In this document: in pieces, positions 19,871 to 31,667 of the stretch
How the letters are laid out: every line of letters begins with the position of its first letter
Numbering within the stretch: the first letter of the stretch is position 1
Source of the DNA: Lutjanus erythropterus
Lineage: Eukaryota; Chordata; Actinopteri; Lutjaniformes; Lutjanidae
DNA: 64,000 nt
Direction of reading: 5' to 3'
NCBI GenBank assembly: GCA_020091685.1
Contig: CM034613.1
Span: 27,111,337 to 27,175,336 of the forward strand
The notes under the pieces: model-generated
Databases searched by the model: none
Seen by the model: only the letters and a program-made list of their open reading frames with translations
What the model was told of the DNA's origin: nothing
Made by a program: the position numbers and the translations under genes

Positions 19871-22312
19871 AGCCCAAGCATCGACAAAAATGCTTCATGA
19901 GCCTATAGTACATTAATTGTCTGAGTAAATGGTTTAGGAAACCTAATTTAACATTTTAGCCACGTGAAATTTCAAACATACGCAGTGGTGTGTTAAATTT
20001 TCTGCTAAATGTATCCACGTAGCTACAGCAACACCCCCCCAGGCCAAAGTGTGAATGGTTCAGTCCTACACAGCAGCTCACCAGTCTGTATCTGTTTATC
20101 TGGAAACAACTGAAAAAATCAGTGACAGAAACAGAGAGGCTGCAGAGGAGGGCTGAGAGGGAGAACACAAGGAAACCAACTAAAAAAGAAAAGGAAAAAA
20201 GACAAAACAGATTTTTTTTTATAGTGCTTTGTATTCTTACATTATCAATAATTAATCAGTTGTTAGCAGTTGCAACTGTCAGTTGAGGAAAACTGAAAAT
20301 TTGTGATCTTAGTTTGGAGAGATGAGCAGAACAGAGAGGAAGGTTGGAGAAATTTAGACTAAAGATTTGGAGAAACAGAAACATCTGTCTGCTATTGATA
20401 ATGTATCAAACATCAGCAGTTAAAAAGTACAGCAATGCTTCAGTTTCCAGATAAAATAATTTCACAGTAAATTGGTTGTCATTACCAAGTAATATATTTG
20501 ACATTTCTTAAAAATTAACTACGTTGAGTTCTTTATTTTAAATGTATTATAAAATACAGTTATTATTCACCATTTTATCACATGTATCTGTCGTATGATT
20601 ACATCTTTTTCTGTAACTGTAATGGAATACATTTATTTATTTATTTTGTATAATAATTACACAATCCCATCACGTGTAATTTGTTACTCCCCAAACTTGC
20701 TGAGTAAAAAATAGTCAAACACATCAGATTGCCTTTCCAATGCCCTATTTAAGTATTCAATAGTATTTTGTGTTCTTCCAAGAATGATTAGAGTATCGAG
20801 TAACAGCAACTTTGATATAAAACTTCTTCAAACACGGAAATTAACTGAAAAGATGCAGACTGTTGATTGAATAAAAAATTAATCTGAAATAAAAAGTTGC
20901 ATTTGTCCAGACAAAAGCTTAAAAAGTGACAAAACATTTGTTAAAATATGAAAAAGTTTGAGGCTCGATTTCTGTGAAACAAACACTGAGACTGTGGGGA
21001 GGAGACCTGGAGGGCAAGAATCAACATGCAGCCCTGCTGCAGCTGTGGACAAGTATGAAGCTACACTCTTAGAAATTAGGGTTCCAAAAGGGTTCTTCTT
21101 GAAGGGCCGAGGTTCCCCATTTTTATTTTTTTTTTAAGAAAGTGTTTATGAACGGTTCTTGGTATGACTAGGGGTTCCATTTAAAACCCATTAAAGAGTT
21201 CTTCAGGGATTGTTGAAGAACAACAATCCTCAATTCTTAATCAAAAGGTCAAAATCATCAACGTTGAACATCTACAAATAAAATGCATAAAATCCAGATA
21301 ATGTTATTTGTTTTAATTAAACATTCATTAAATCAAATGGAAAAAAAAGTTATGCATAATTAAAAACCGAAACAAATAACTAGTATATTTCACAAAACAA
21401 ACATTAAAATCTAATGCATGAAAAATTAAATAATATCATATACAGTAAGATTAATGAAGGCAAGACATGACATCAAGTCAATACAAATAGCTGTACAGAC
21501 CTCGGCTAAATAAAACTTTTTAACTTAACAATGAACACTGTAAACAAGAACAGTTCAACAAGTACAATCTAGTACAGAGAGCACAAGCACATTTTGAAAA
21601 AGTACAAGTTAAACAAAAGTAAAAGAGAACATAACAGATCAGAAATCAGTGTTTCTCTGTAGTGCCTCCTGAAGGTGTAATGCTCATTACACATAGGATG
21701 AAAATCAAACTATCACAGAGCTCCAAGTTCACAAATAATTCCATTTTTAAGACATGATGATGGTGTGCGTGCAGTGAATCACTGGACAGGCTTGGTTGTT
21801 ATTTTCTTTTATGTAAAGCATTAAAAATTAAAGGTAACTTGTTCAGGGGAGAATAAAACTACATTCTGTTGTATACCTCACCAAAAAGGTTCAGGAGTAC
21901 AAAAATTCCAATAAAAAATGCTTTATTTGTGAAATGAAGAGGTGCACCTGGGGGGTATTCCACAAAGAGGCAAAATCTGTAGCTTAGTAAAAACAGCAAG
22001 CACAAAATTACAAAATATAAAAGTTCACAGACCACTGATAAATGTCAGTAACAATGACAAACCTTGTGTTCTTTGCAAGAACAATTGCAAGCTCATGCAG
22101 AATTCACAGGGATTGGTTGAATTTGTGTGAACTGTTGCGACTGCAACATTGCAACTTCCTGGAAGGACTGACTACCACTTCATACCACAATAGAGTGTGA
22201 GCACATTCTCAAGAATCTCATTAACATGTGTAAATATATCTCAAATGCATTTAATTTAATTTACAAACTACATCATGAAACATTCAGGTCCAATTGTTTT
22301 TTGGTATCTGGT
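19871..22312. other. Spacer between units A and B
   Basis: No gene seen. It has an upstream element with a C run (ACACCCCCCCAGG near 20030, then GAATGGTTCAGTCCTAC). It also has GTAATCTG-type repeats (20500-20690) and an ACACTCTTAGAAATTAGGGTT element (21062-21235) resembling a fish DNA-transposon MITE. The conserved 3' flank of gene B follows (21220-22290). Confidence 0.5.
21062..21235. mobile_element. DNA-transposon MITE fragment (CTCTTAGAAATTAGGGTTCC type)
   Basis: Begins ACACTCTTAGAAATTAGGG and contains repeated GGTTCC/GGTTCTT words, as in a common fish MITE family. No coding sequence. Confidence 0.5.
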
Positions 22313-23083
22313 TTAGACACACTTGTGTCTTTTCAGTTGATATGCCCATGTTAAGTTTTTGTTACATTTGTCACACCAGTACGGTTTGTCTCCTGTGTGG
22401 ATACGCTGATGCACTAAGAGGTTGGATGATGTATAGAAACTTTTGTCACAGTGTTGACACTGGTGTAGTTTGAGTCCAGCGTGGATCCGTTCATGCTCGC
22501 TGCGGTTTGCTGAAGAAATGAAAGATTTCTCACAGTGTTTGCACTTGTAAGGTTTTTCTCCAGTGTGGATACGTTGGTGATTCTGATATGAACTGAAGGA
22601 ACTTAAGATTTTCCCACATTGCTGGCAAGGGTAGATTTTTTCTTTAGTGTGAACATTCCGGTGTGTTGTGTAATTACCTAGTTGATTGAATCTCTTTCCA
22701 CACTCTTCACAGCTGTATGGTTTCAGTCCAGTGTGGATCCGTTCGTGTTTGCTGCGGTGTGATGAAGACATGAACGTTTTCTCACAGTGTCTGCAGTGAT
22801 ACGGTCTCTCTCCTGTGTGAATACGTAAGTGAACCTTGAGGTGGTCTGACTGAGAGAAAGCTTTCCCACAGTGGTCACAGCTAAAGGGTTTCTCCCCACT
22901 ATGAGTCCTTTGATGGATTCTATATGTGTTTGAAGAAGAAAAAGTTTTCTCACAATGCTGACAACTGTATGGTTTCTCTCCAGTGTGCGCTCTCTGATGA
23001 ATCTTTAATCGTTGTGATGAAGGGAATTCTTTTACACAGTATGGACAACTGTGAGGTCTGGTGATCTTTGTGCCTCTTTGTTT
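22313..23083 (-). CDS. Zinc-finger gene B, finger exon (9 fingers)
   Basis: Opens after a CTACAG acceptor with KQRGTKITRPHSCPYC and codes 256 residues, 262 with exon 1. Nine fingers run from CPYCVKEF to the atypical YWCDKCNKNLTW...HKC. Compared with A, F and H it lacks the YSCAQCGKSF finger. The seventh finger ends HERIHAGLKLHQC, so the AGLK linker of the lost finger follows directly, which points to an in-frame one-finger deletion. The stop follows HKCV. No effector domain is visible. Confidence 0.9.
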   Translation of the reverse strand, partial: KQRGTKITRPHSCPYCVKEFPSSQRLKIHQRAHTGEKPYSCQHCEKTFSSSNTYRIHQRTHSGEKPFSCDHCGKAFSQSDHLKVHLRIHTGERPYHCRHCEKTFMSSSHRSKHERIHTGLKPYSCEECGKRFNQLGNYTTHRNVHTKEKIYPCQQCGKILSSFSSYQNHQRIHTGEKPYKCKHCEKSFISSANRSEHERIHAGLKLHQCQHCDKSFYTSSNLLVHQRIHTGDKPYWCDKCNKNLTWAYQLKRHKCV

Positions 23084-24684
23084 CTGTAGTGACAGAAAAA
23101 GATACAGAGAGAGAAAGAGTAAAAGTCAGCGGTTTCTAGGAATTATTATTTCATTATGTAATTAAAAATCATGTCATTGAATGCCATGGAAATAAGAATT
23201 ATTTTTATGAGTATTAATCAAAAACTAATTTTATTAGGTCTCATTAGGGCTGTGACAATAACGGCATTACTGCTGCGGGGTTGAGCTCATTACTGTCATC
23301 ACCACAAAATTTATTTTGAAGGGTCAATCTCATATTGAGATTAATACAACAATGGATCAGCACGGTGACACAAGTCAGGAAGAAAGCTTCTGATTGGTCA
23401 ACAGTCTCAACAGTGGCTAACAACATGCTAATGACAACTGTCAACATGGAAAAATAGATAAATAACTACAGAAGATATTTGTTGTTGGATCTATTGTGGA
23501 TTTATTTTACGTCTCCAAGAAGACATGGCACTTTAAGGCTGATTACAAAACTTCTGAAAGGAATGTGAGTGCACAAAAGCTGAAGTTGTGAAGGTAAAAC
23601 GCTAGTGTTAGCATTAGCTTAGTATTGACCTGTCCTGCTTAGCTTGGCCTCTGGTATTGCTGCTTACCAGTGGTGGACAGTAACGAAGTATATTTACTTG
23701 AGTATTGTGCTTAAGTACATTTTTTGAGTATTTGTTTTTTTGGAAACTTATGACTTTCACTCCACTACATTTGAAAGACAAATATTATACTTTTGACTCA
23801 CCTAATGCTGTTTTTTTCTTTTCTAAATTGCAATTGTCCACACACTGTTCCTTACAAAAGGAAACCAATCACAGTACCCACTCTCAACTGGTTCTGATGT
23901 AAAAGTGGAAATACATCATCCAGGCACACTCTGTAAAAAGCACAAGCGAGCTCTCCTTCTTTCATTCAAACAAAATACAGTAATGGTGATGGCAGGAGAA
24001 AGACTAAATTAAATCTCAAGATGTTATTATAATTAGAAAAAGAGAAATAATTCCAGATAGGCTTTTAATATTGGATTGTTTTCATCAGGGTGAAAATACC
24101 ACATAATTAATGTCTATACAGCCCCTGAAGACAGAAAGAAACCTCAGTTATTTAACAGACTTGAACAACTCCTTACAGTTGGCCTCAGTCTAATTTTAAG
24201 CCGTGATGTTGATACAGTTACGTCAGAAAATGACAAGCTGTCCTTTTTGTTTTTGATTGCATTTCTATGCTGAAGTTTTTATAGGTGTTTCTACAGACTA
24301 AACACCATGACATGAACAAAAGTGTTTGGACAAATAAAATGCTTCATAAATGTTATTATATCAAATGATTTAGTCATTATTTCTTTGTTAAGATGTTTAA
24401 TAACATGGTGCTTATATTTATCAAGAATCACTTGACAAATTTTACCAAAATTTCACTGCTGGGACTAAAAAGTGCCTGTTTGCTACGTTTGTATTCAACC
24501 TGCGCTTTTCTTCGCGATTGTTTACGTTCAGCGTCAACCTCAGAGGAGCCAAAAACCGGAAGCAGCTGCTCAATGTGATGAAACGTCACACCGAGCCCGA
24601 ATAATGTTGATGCGTAAAGTATTAATGTCAGCAGACATGAACAAACACACAGAAGGAAACACACAAAGCGCTTTAAAAACTCAC
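23084..24684 (-). other. Intron 1 of zinc-finger gene B
   Basis: 1.6 kb. Contains a hAT-type MITE (23665-23960). Near the first exon is the conserved element GATGAAACGTCACACCGAGCC at about 24577-24597 (the reverse of GACGTTTCACCACG) and a degenerate copy of the GTCGGCCGAC palindrome (ATGTCAGCAGACAT at 24626). Confidence 0.65.
23665..23960 (+). mobile_element. hAT-type MITE, non-autonomous
   Basis: Starts CCAGTGGTGGACAGTAACGA and contains TTTACTTGAGTATTGTGC and CACTCCACTACATTTGAAAG, the recognisable consensus of a very common fish hAT MITE. Related pieces lie at about 13030-13130 and 53990-54130 (reverse). Confidence 0.75.
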
Positions 24685-24702
24685 CTCTTGTGAAGGACTC
24701 AT
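24685..24702 (-). CDS. Zinc-finger gene B, six-codon first exon
   Basis: Reverse strand ATGAGTCCTTCACAAGAG codes MSPSQE. The donor GTGAGT is the best consensus donor of the whole family. Phase 0 into 23083. Confidence 0.75.
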
Positions 24703-25035
24703 GTTTCTTCTTCGTCGGTCCGCCGTCCTGCAGTCAGACAAAATGTCCGCTGATATTCTTCATCAGTGCGATGATGTTTCCCCCTCATCACTGCAGGGCC
24801 GCCGGAGGAGGGTCGCGTCTAGAGGGGGAACCCCAGACCCGCGACAGATCTCACGAGAGTGGTCATCTGTCCCGAACCACGACCACGTCTCCTCTGTCCG
24901 TAAGTTCACCTCTTATCTTAAATATTAACCGCATTAGTGGCAACAGCATTCTCACGTTATAAAGCAGAACTACTTTGTAAAAGGTACACGATGAAGTCAC
25001 GAGTTCAAATCTCGCGAGAGTTCCACAAATCTTGG
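24703..25035 (-). promoter_or_regulatory. Promoter of gene B with two CGCG boxes
   Basis: TCTCACGAGA at 24849-24858 (one change) and TCTCGCGAGA at 25010-25019, 161 bp apart. The flanks are inverted: GGGGGAACCCCAGACCCGCG on one side and CTTGGGTTCCCTTCTAC on the other. The YY1-like element is mutated (ACAAAATGTCC at 24738-24748). Confidence 0.7.
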
Positions 25036-25429
25036 GTTCCCTTCTACACTCGACCCCGAAAGAGGAAAAGTAGGATGATACCAAGGCAGAAATATTACAT
25101 GGACATCTTGAACATGACTAATCAAATTATTCAGGTCCCTAATGTCATTAAAAAGCCTTGTGTAATTTCAGACATAAAATGATGGTGTGTTTGTTCACTC
25201 TTTTTCTGTTAAAAACATCCAGATAGCTGCAGTACCACCCCCCTCAGAACAAACACAGAATGGTTCAGTCCCACCGAGCAGCTCACCAATCAGGGACTGT
25301 AGAAACTGTCAACACAGAGGTTGTTTCCGTCTGAACAGCGTCAATATTAAAAAACGAAATCAGGGTTCCCTGTCACTTGAAAAATACATGTAGTTCATGT
25401 GCTCCACGTTTGGACATATTTTTCAAGTA

Positions 25430-25730
25430 TTTCCTGTAAAGATTATTTTCATTGTTTATTAATCTGTTGACTATTTTCTCAATTAATCAATTAGCTCTTT
25501 GGTCCATAAAATGTTGAAAAAATGTTGATTGAAGTCCAAGATGACGTCCTCAAATGTCTTGTTTTGTCCACAACTGGAAGATATTCAGTTTACTGTCAGA
25601 GAGGAAAGAAACCAGAAAATATTCACATTTAAGAAACTCAAATCAGAGATTCTTTAAGTAAAGAATGACTCAAAACATATGCAGCTTAATTTAGTCGATC
25701 AATAATAGAATAATTGTTGCAGCTCTGTGT
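25430..25730 (+). repeat. Dispersed fish repeat (GTCCATAAAATG type)
   Basis: Matches 54128-54390 and 61480-61745; shares CAAGATGACGTCCTCAAATG and TGTCAGAGAGGAAAGAAACC. Confidence 0.8.
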
Positions 25731-26171
25731 TTTATGTTTGTTATTAGGTTTATTGGTTTGTTCAGCTGTTCCTTCCTTTGTTGTGCTCAATTTGTTGATT
25801 AACTGATTGATTTAAAGAAAGAAAAATGTTGAAATTTCCATCCAGTGAAGCATTTTTTCACTAGAGGCCAAGATAATTAAGTGTCAGCTGTGTGTGCACT
25901 GTGCATGCTAGTATATCATTCTTTATTTTAACATTTTAATTCTAATAATAATCCCCATTTTTAATAAATCTGTAATATGATTATGTCTTTTTTTATTTGT
26001 CACTATAATGGAATACAGATACCTTTATGTGAAACAATATGATCGGTGATGATTTTCAATATGAGCTACAGTTCAATTAGACGTGCAAATTGTGTGCATT
26101 TTCTCTAGCCAGTAGTTGAACATCAACAACTCATCAAACCTCCTGAAGAGTAACTGCAGTGAGAAAAATCA

Positions 26172-26188
26172 GCCAGCAGGTGGCAGCA
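26172..26188 (+). promoter_or_regulatory. CTCF-like motif, forward
   Basis: GCCAGCAGGTGGCAGCA resembles the CTCF core. It sits in a repeated block about 1.5 kb upstream of the gene B first exon. Confidence 0.45.
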
Positions 26189-28337
26189 CGTCACCACACC
26201 TGAATCTGCAGAGGAGCATGTAGAAGGTTCAGAAACTTTTTTAAACAGAAAAGAATTGAATGAGCCGCAGACTGTTGAATTGTTGATTTTAATTTTCTTA
26301 TTTCCCTGTGAACAAAAATGTGTGACAAATCCATTTTTGTGAAAGATAATTTTCAAGCAAACATTTGATTTCAAAATTTCGTTTTTCCTCACTTCCACAT
26401 GGCAACGTAAAGTGTATAAGAATGAAAAAATAAAAATAAATATTAGAAATGACTTGTTATGACTTTTTCATGTCCAATACAGATATTGATACTGCAACCT
26501 TACTAAAAATCTGCCGATATCAATCTGATGCAGTATATTCACCTCTTTTAAACAACTAAGTTGTTAATAATACCCAGAGGGCCTGTTTCACAGACAAGTT
26601 TTCAGTCTAGTCCCAGACTAAAATGTCTGCTGGTCAGTGTATATTTTGGTCATTGGATTTTCTTTTCAGAAACGGGTATCAAAGAACAAATAATAGCAGT
26701 TACTTTTTTTGTTTGTTTTAAAATACAAAAATCAAAATTAAAATACAAGACAAAAGTTTCTCACGTTCAAAAACGGATGACATGATTAAAAAAATCAGGT
26801 TTGACTTTAATTTTCAGTTTTGTACAACAAAAATTTAAATTATGAGAAAACAGAAAGGAAAAAAGATGAAAATTGATGCAAATGACGGAACAAAACATAA
26901 AATACAAAAATACTTAAAAGATGTAACAAGACAAAAAAAAAGAAGACGTAAAAGATGCAAAACCTCATAAAAAACCTAACAGGATGCGAAAGGCCGAAAC
27001 AAAACAAAAAAGACGCAACATACAAAAAAAAGAGATTTGACTATTTATTAGATTATTTAGACATTAGATTATTGACAAACACAAACACTACTAAAAGAAT
27101 GAAAAAATGAAATATGTCAATATTGTGTAAGAAAGACAATTTAATGCAAGACAGAACATCAAGTTCATACAACATTTTATTTTTACATTTTATCATTTTG
27201 CATTTTAAATGCCTTTGATGTGTTTCATCCATACAGGCCACATACAGCAGGCCCCCATAAAGGTATAAAATCTGAGATACAAGCATCTCAAACAAAGTAC
27301 AAGTTAGTACAGAGAACATAAATACAAGGTAAACTTTTTGAAAAAGTAAATGTTTAACAAAAGTGAGAAGAACATCACAGATCAGGAATCATTTTTTTCT
27401 CTCTAGCAATAGCACGAGTGTGATGGATACTTCAGAGCTTCTGTTGATCATTACTTGAGTTGGAAGTAAAAGTGGCATTCTCTTTTCACCACAGACGATG
27501 TTAAATGACTGATAATTCGAGCTCTTCTATGACTTGAATCAACATGAATCTTTCCTAGCAACTTCAGAACTCTATATAATAATCTAACCTTCTACTTCTA
27601 TGTCCTACCACAACACAGTGTGAGCACATTCCCAAGAATCTGATTATGATGTGTCTGCAATTAATTTCACTTACATACTTACTCATGAAACATGAGGTCC
27701 ATTATAGTTCATTTAGAGAAAATGTTCTTAGATTTGTTCTTGAACTTAGTCTGAAAATAATTTCTGGTGGTGTGCTTAATTTAAATTCATCAAATATATT
27801 GAGCCTATAAAAGATTGCTTAAGCACGTTCTGAGAAAAAAAACCCCCTGTAACTTAGGCACCCGAAATCTATAAATCTTAAGTTAAAATTGACAGTACCT
27901 GCTTTATAATCAGTGATGTGCCCCTATAATATAACACAGATTAGGGTTTAATCGGGGATAGACATGAAACATAAGAGAAAAGTCCTTTTAGGAGGGCGAG
28001 ATCACTGCAATGGTACAGGATACTGATGCCAGGCAAAACATATTATATAGTGGACTTAGCAGTAGATTGACCAAAAAAAAAAAAAAGACAAATAGGTCAC
28101 TTGGGAGTGTGTCGCTTAATAATTCCTCACACCTTTAATTGATAAATCCTGTCATGTTGCTCATAAAGCTAATGCAGGAAAAGTCAAGTCTAGACTTTAC
28201 TTAAAGATAAAATCATTTCTGCACCAAAGTAATATATAACAAATAACTGCTTATACTTGACTTTCATCTTAAGATTAAAATTGATCATAAGTCTGTTTTA
28301 GAAATGAAACCTCTGGTTTGGTATTTGGTTATCTGAA

Positions 28338-29108
28338 TTACATACACTTGTGTCTCTTCAGCTGAGATGACCAGGTGAAGTTTGTCTTGCATTTGTCACA
28401 CCAGTACGGTTTGTGTCCTGTGTGGACACGCTGATGCTGTGAGAGATCAGATGATGAAGAGAAACTTTTATCACAGAGTTGACACTGGTGTGGTTTGAGG
28501 CCAGCATGGGAAAGCTTGTGTTTGCGATATGTAGACACACTATTTAAACTCTTCCCACATTGTGCACAGCTGTAGTGTTTGTCTCCAGTGTGGACATGTT
28601 TATGATACAAATATGAATCGTAGCAACTGAAAACTTTGCCACATAGCTGACAAGTGTAGATTTTTTCTTTAGTGTGGATGTTTCTGTGTTTACTGTAATG
28701 ACTTAACTGAGTGAATCTCTTCCCACAATCCACACATCTGTGTGGTTTTAGTCCAGTGTGGATACGTTCGTGTGTGTTGCGATCTGATGAAGAAATGAAA
28801 GATTTGTCGCAGTGTCTGCAATGGTATGGCTTCTCTCCAGTGTGACTACGTTGGTGTCTCCTAAGGGTACCTGACAGAGAGAAAGCTTTACCACACTGGT
28901 CACAGATGAAGGGTTTCTCTCCAGTATGAACTCTCCGATGACCTGTTAGCTGTCCCATTGTTGTGAAAGTTTTCTCACATTGGTCACTGCTGTATGGTCT
29001 TTCTCCAGTGTGAATTCTTTGATGAATCTTTAATCGTTGTGATGTAGAAAATTCTCGCTCACAGAGTTGACAGCAGTAAGATCTGGGGTGTTTTGTGCCT
29101 CTCTCTTT
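28338..29108 (-). CDS. Zinc-finger gene C, finger exon (9 fingers, one damaged)
   Basis: Opens after a CTATAG acceptor with KERGTKHPRSYCCQLC; 256 residues. Nine fingers, but finger 2 reads YSSDQCEKTF, with Ser for its first zinc-binding Cys, so it should not fold. The YKCKHCEKTF finger of the common block is absent: finger 6 ends KHVHTGDKHYSCAQC. The last finger has the HKC ending. No six-codon first exon lies in the 1.1 kb up to gene D; the nearest on this strand is at 32879-32896. Expression by skipping the D exon, or loss of function, are both possible. Confidence 0.85.
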   Translation of the reverse strand, partial: KERGTKHPRSYCCQLCEREFSTSQRLKIHQRIHTGERPYSSDQCEKTFTTMGQLTGHRRVHTGEKPFICDQCGKAFSLSGTLRRHQRSHTGEKPYHCRHCDKSFISSSDRNTHERIHTGLKPHRCVDCGKRFTQLSHYSKHRNIHTKEKIYTCQLCGKVFSCYDSYLYHKHVHTGDKHYSCAQCGKSLNSVSTYRKHKLSHAGLKPHQCQLCDKSFSSSSDLSQHQRVHTGHKPYWCDKCKTNFTWSSQLKRHKCM

Positions 29109-30225
29109 CTATAGTGACAATGATACAGAGAGAAAGTATAAATGAAGTGCAGGTGGTGGACTTATGATAAAATGTTACTATCTCCATTTTCTACAGTGGC
29201 CCTGACAGCTCAACACATGGCAGCTTTATATAACACATGCACATATACAAAACACAAGCTGCAAATAGAGAAAACGACAAAGGAAGTGCTTTTAGGGGAC
29301 ACAAGAAGTCAACACAGGTTGTTGTTGCTCCGCAAAGTTATTGAAGCTGGTCCACATATCATCCATTTATGATCATGTTGTAAAAAGTGGCTGCATGCAC
29401 TTTGCAAGACTTTGCAAAGCAAAAAAGTGGAATTCTATCAGGCATTTTAATGATTTCTGAGAGGATTTAGTGTTTGAGACAGTTTTGTTGACAGAAAGCC
29501 TGTAGTCTGCATAATGTTCATATGGGCATAATTAGAAATATCCCAAAATATACACTACAGTAGACAAGCCTTGCAATATTAATGAAATGTCAACTTGATA
29601 TTAAAAAAGTTATACATCACATATTACCACTTTCTACATGGGAGAGGAGACTTTGTTGTTGTATGTTGACTTTGTGTGTGTATTTTGTGTATCTGATCAC
29701 CACTGATGAAGGATAACCAGTACTGGGGTTTTGTGGTGATGAGGGACTTAGAGAGCTAGAGCTAGTTCACCAAAGGTTGACGGTCTACGTCTTTATCACT
29801 GTATGACTTCACAAGATGTATTTTTAATCTTACATGTGTTAAATTATTAATGAAGCTTCTTTAATCGTCATGCCCACAAGATATCACTGCACAACCAGAG
29901 TATGTCAAATCAAAGCATCAGTTAGGTGAACTAGAGTGTTATTCCCACCAATAGCTCAGGAGGTACACATCAACCAGGTATACTTAAAAGTTTCCCCAGA
30001 CCTACACCATCAGCAAAGCATACATTAAACAGGAGACTCTGCAGAGCATGTGTCATTCTGAGAAGAGGTGAGGGAGGGGGTAGAATGCAGTAGAATAAGT
30101 AGAGCGCTCCACCCCTAGGAGATCTGTCACAGATGGCATTGTTCTCTATTCGGACTGTCTCAAACAAATAAAATAAAAATGTTTAATGGGCTGTCAACAT
30201 GAGGGTCCAGGTATTGTATTCTGGT
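29109..30225 (-). other. Spacer or intron between C and D finger exons
   Basis: Non-coding, AT-rich. It lacks both a CpG-rich promoter for C and the usual conserved 3' flank for D, suggesting a deletion that fused two units. Confidence 0.5.
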
Positions 30226-31326
30226 TTATACACACTTGTGTTTCTTCAACTGTGACCTCCAGGCCAAGTTTTTCTTACACTTGTCACACCAGAATGGTTT
30301 GTGTCTTGTGTGGACACGCTGATGCTGTGAGAGTTCAGATGATGAATAGAAACGTTTCTCACAGTGCTGGCACTCATAGGGTTTGAGTCCAGCATGAATA
30401 AGCTTATGTTTGTGGCATGAAGTATAACTTCTGAAATTCCTCCCACATTGTGCACAGCTATATGATTTCTCTGTAGTATGGAGACGCTTGTGTCTTGAGC
30501 ATGCACCTGCCGAAGAGAATGTTTTCTCACAGTGTTTGCACTTATACGGTTTCTCTCCAGTATGAATACGTTTATGACACAGATATGAACTGGAAGAACT
30601 ACAGACTTTGCCACAAAGCTGACAAGGGTAGATTTTTACTCTATTATGGATGTTTTTATGATTCTTGAAATTACTTAGGTGAGCGAATCTCTTCCCACAC
30701 TCCTCACAGCTGTACGGTTTCAATCCAGTGTGAGTCCGTTCATGTACTCCACGATCTGATGCTGAAATGAAAGATTTCTCACAGTGTCTGCAGTGGTAAG
30801 GTTTTTCTCCAGTGTGAAATCGTTGATGAACTCTTAAGCTTTGTATAAGAGTAAAACACTTCCCACATTGGTCACAGTGGTGTGGTTTTTCTCCAGTGTG
30901 AATAAGTTGGTGTCTCCTCAGATTGCATGACTGAGAGAAAGTTTTACTACACTGGTCACAGCTGAATGGTTTCTCTCCAGTGTGAATACGTTGGTGGCTC
31001 CTTAGACATTGTAATAGATGGAAAGTTTTCCCACATTGGTCACAGCTGTATGGTTTCTGTCCAGTGTGGATAACTAGGTGAGTCTTAAGGTTATCTGACC
31101 GAGAGAAAGCTTTACCGCAGTAGGCACAGCTGAATGGTTTCTCTCCACTATGAGTCTGTTGGTGTCTTGTAATCGTACGTGAACATGAAAAAGTTTTTCC
31201 ACACTGGTCACAGCTGTATAGTTTCTCTCCAGAATGAACTCTCTGGTGAATCTTTAATCGATGTGATGTAGTGAATTCTTTCTCACAGTGTTGACAGTGA
31301 TGAGATCTGGATTTTTTTGTGCCTCT
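30226..31326 (-). CDS. Zinc-finger gene D, finger exon (13 fingers, the longest)
   Basis: Opens with RGTKKSRSHHCQHC and codes 366 residues, 372 with exon 1. It lacks the usual KQ pair because the acceptor (GATAG) sits directly before AGAGGC. Thirteen fingers: six N-terminal ones (such as SCDQCGKTFSCSRT and FSCAYCGKAFSRSDNL), then the common block. Some linkers are altered (SGEKLY, TGQKPY, NRVKIYP, TTEKSY). The terminal finger is FWCDKCKKNLAW...HKC and the stop follows HKCV. Confidence 0.9.
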   Translation of the reverse strand, partial: RGTKKSRSHHCQHCEKEFTTSHRLKIHQRVHSGEKLYSCDQCGKTFSCSRTITRHQQTHSGEKPFSCAYCGKAFSRSDNLKTHLVIHTGQKPYSCDQCGKTFHLLQCLRSHQRIHTGEKPFSCDQCSKTFSQSCNLRRHQLIHTGEKPHHCDQCGKCFTLIQSLRVHQRFHTGEKPYHCRHCEKSFISASDRGVHERTHTGLKPYSCEECGKRFAHLSNFKNHKNIHNRVKIYPCQLCGKVCSSSSSYLCHKRIHTGEKPYKCKHCEKTFSSAGACSRHKRLHTTEKSYSCAQCGRNFRSYTSCHKHKLIHAGLKPYECQHCEKRFYSSSELSQHQRVHTRHKPFWCDKCKKNLAWRSQLKKHKCV

Positions 31327-31667
31327 CTATCACACAAAGACAGAGAGAGAGAAAGTGTCAGGCAACGGCAGTGGTGGGCTGAAGATACGATTTTATCACT
31401 CTGGTTTCCCTGAGAGCTCAACAGTTTTCCTGTAATGCACTGAATAGTATAGGAAGAAACACTAATGCTCTTGTAGTTCTCCTGCATCCAATCATACAGT
31501 TGACTTTGCGTGATGTGATGTGCTACTTACGCATCCAAATGTAAACAGGGAAATTAGTGGAGGTCCAGTTAAATAAAACACATGGTATCAGAGTAAAATT
31601 TGCATGAGGAGCAAGTCTGAATAAAAATATGCTCAAATTGAGATGGAGCTTAAACATAAGTGCTTTC

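Larger units (their letters stand above)
25036..28337. other. Spacer between units B and C
   Basis: No gene seen. Contains an upstream element with a C run (ACCACCCCCCTC near 25236, then GAATGGTTCAGTCCCACCG), a dispersed fish repeat (25430-25730), GTAATCTG-type sequence, a CTCF-like motif (26172-26188), and the conserved 3' flank of gene C (27040-27690). Confidence 0.5.

Noticed and set aside
23084-24684. A CRISPR-like or phage-like system in the repeats of the array
   Set aside because: The regular repeats are zinc-finger codon units (84 bp) or eukaryotic transposons. The window is vertebrate.
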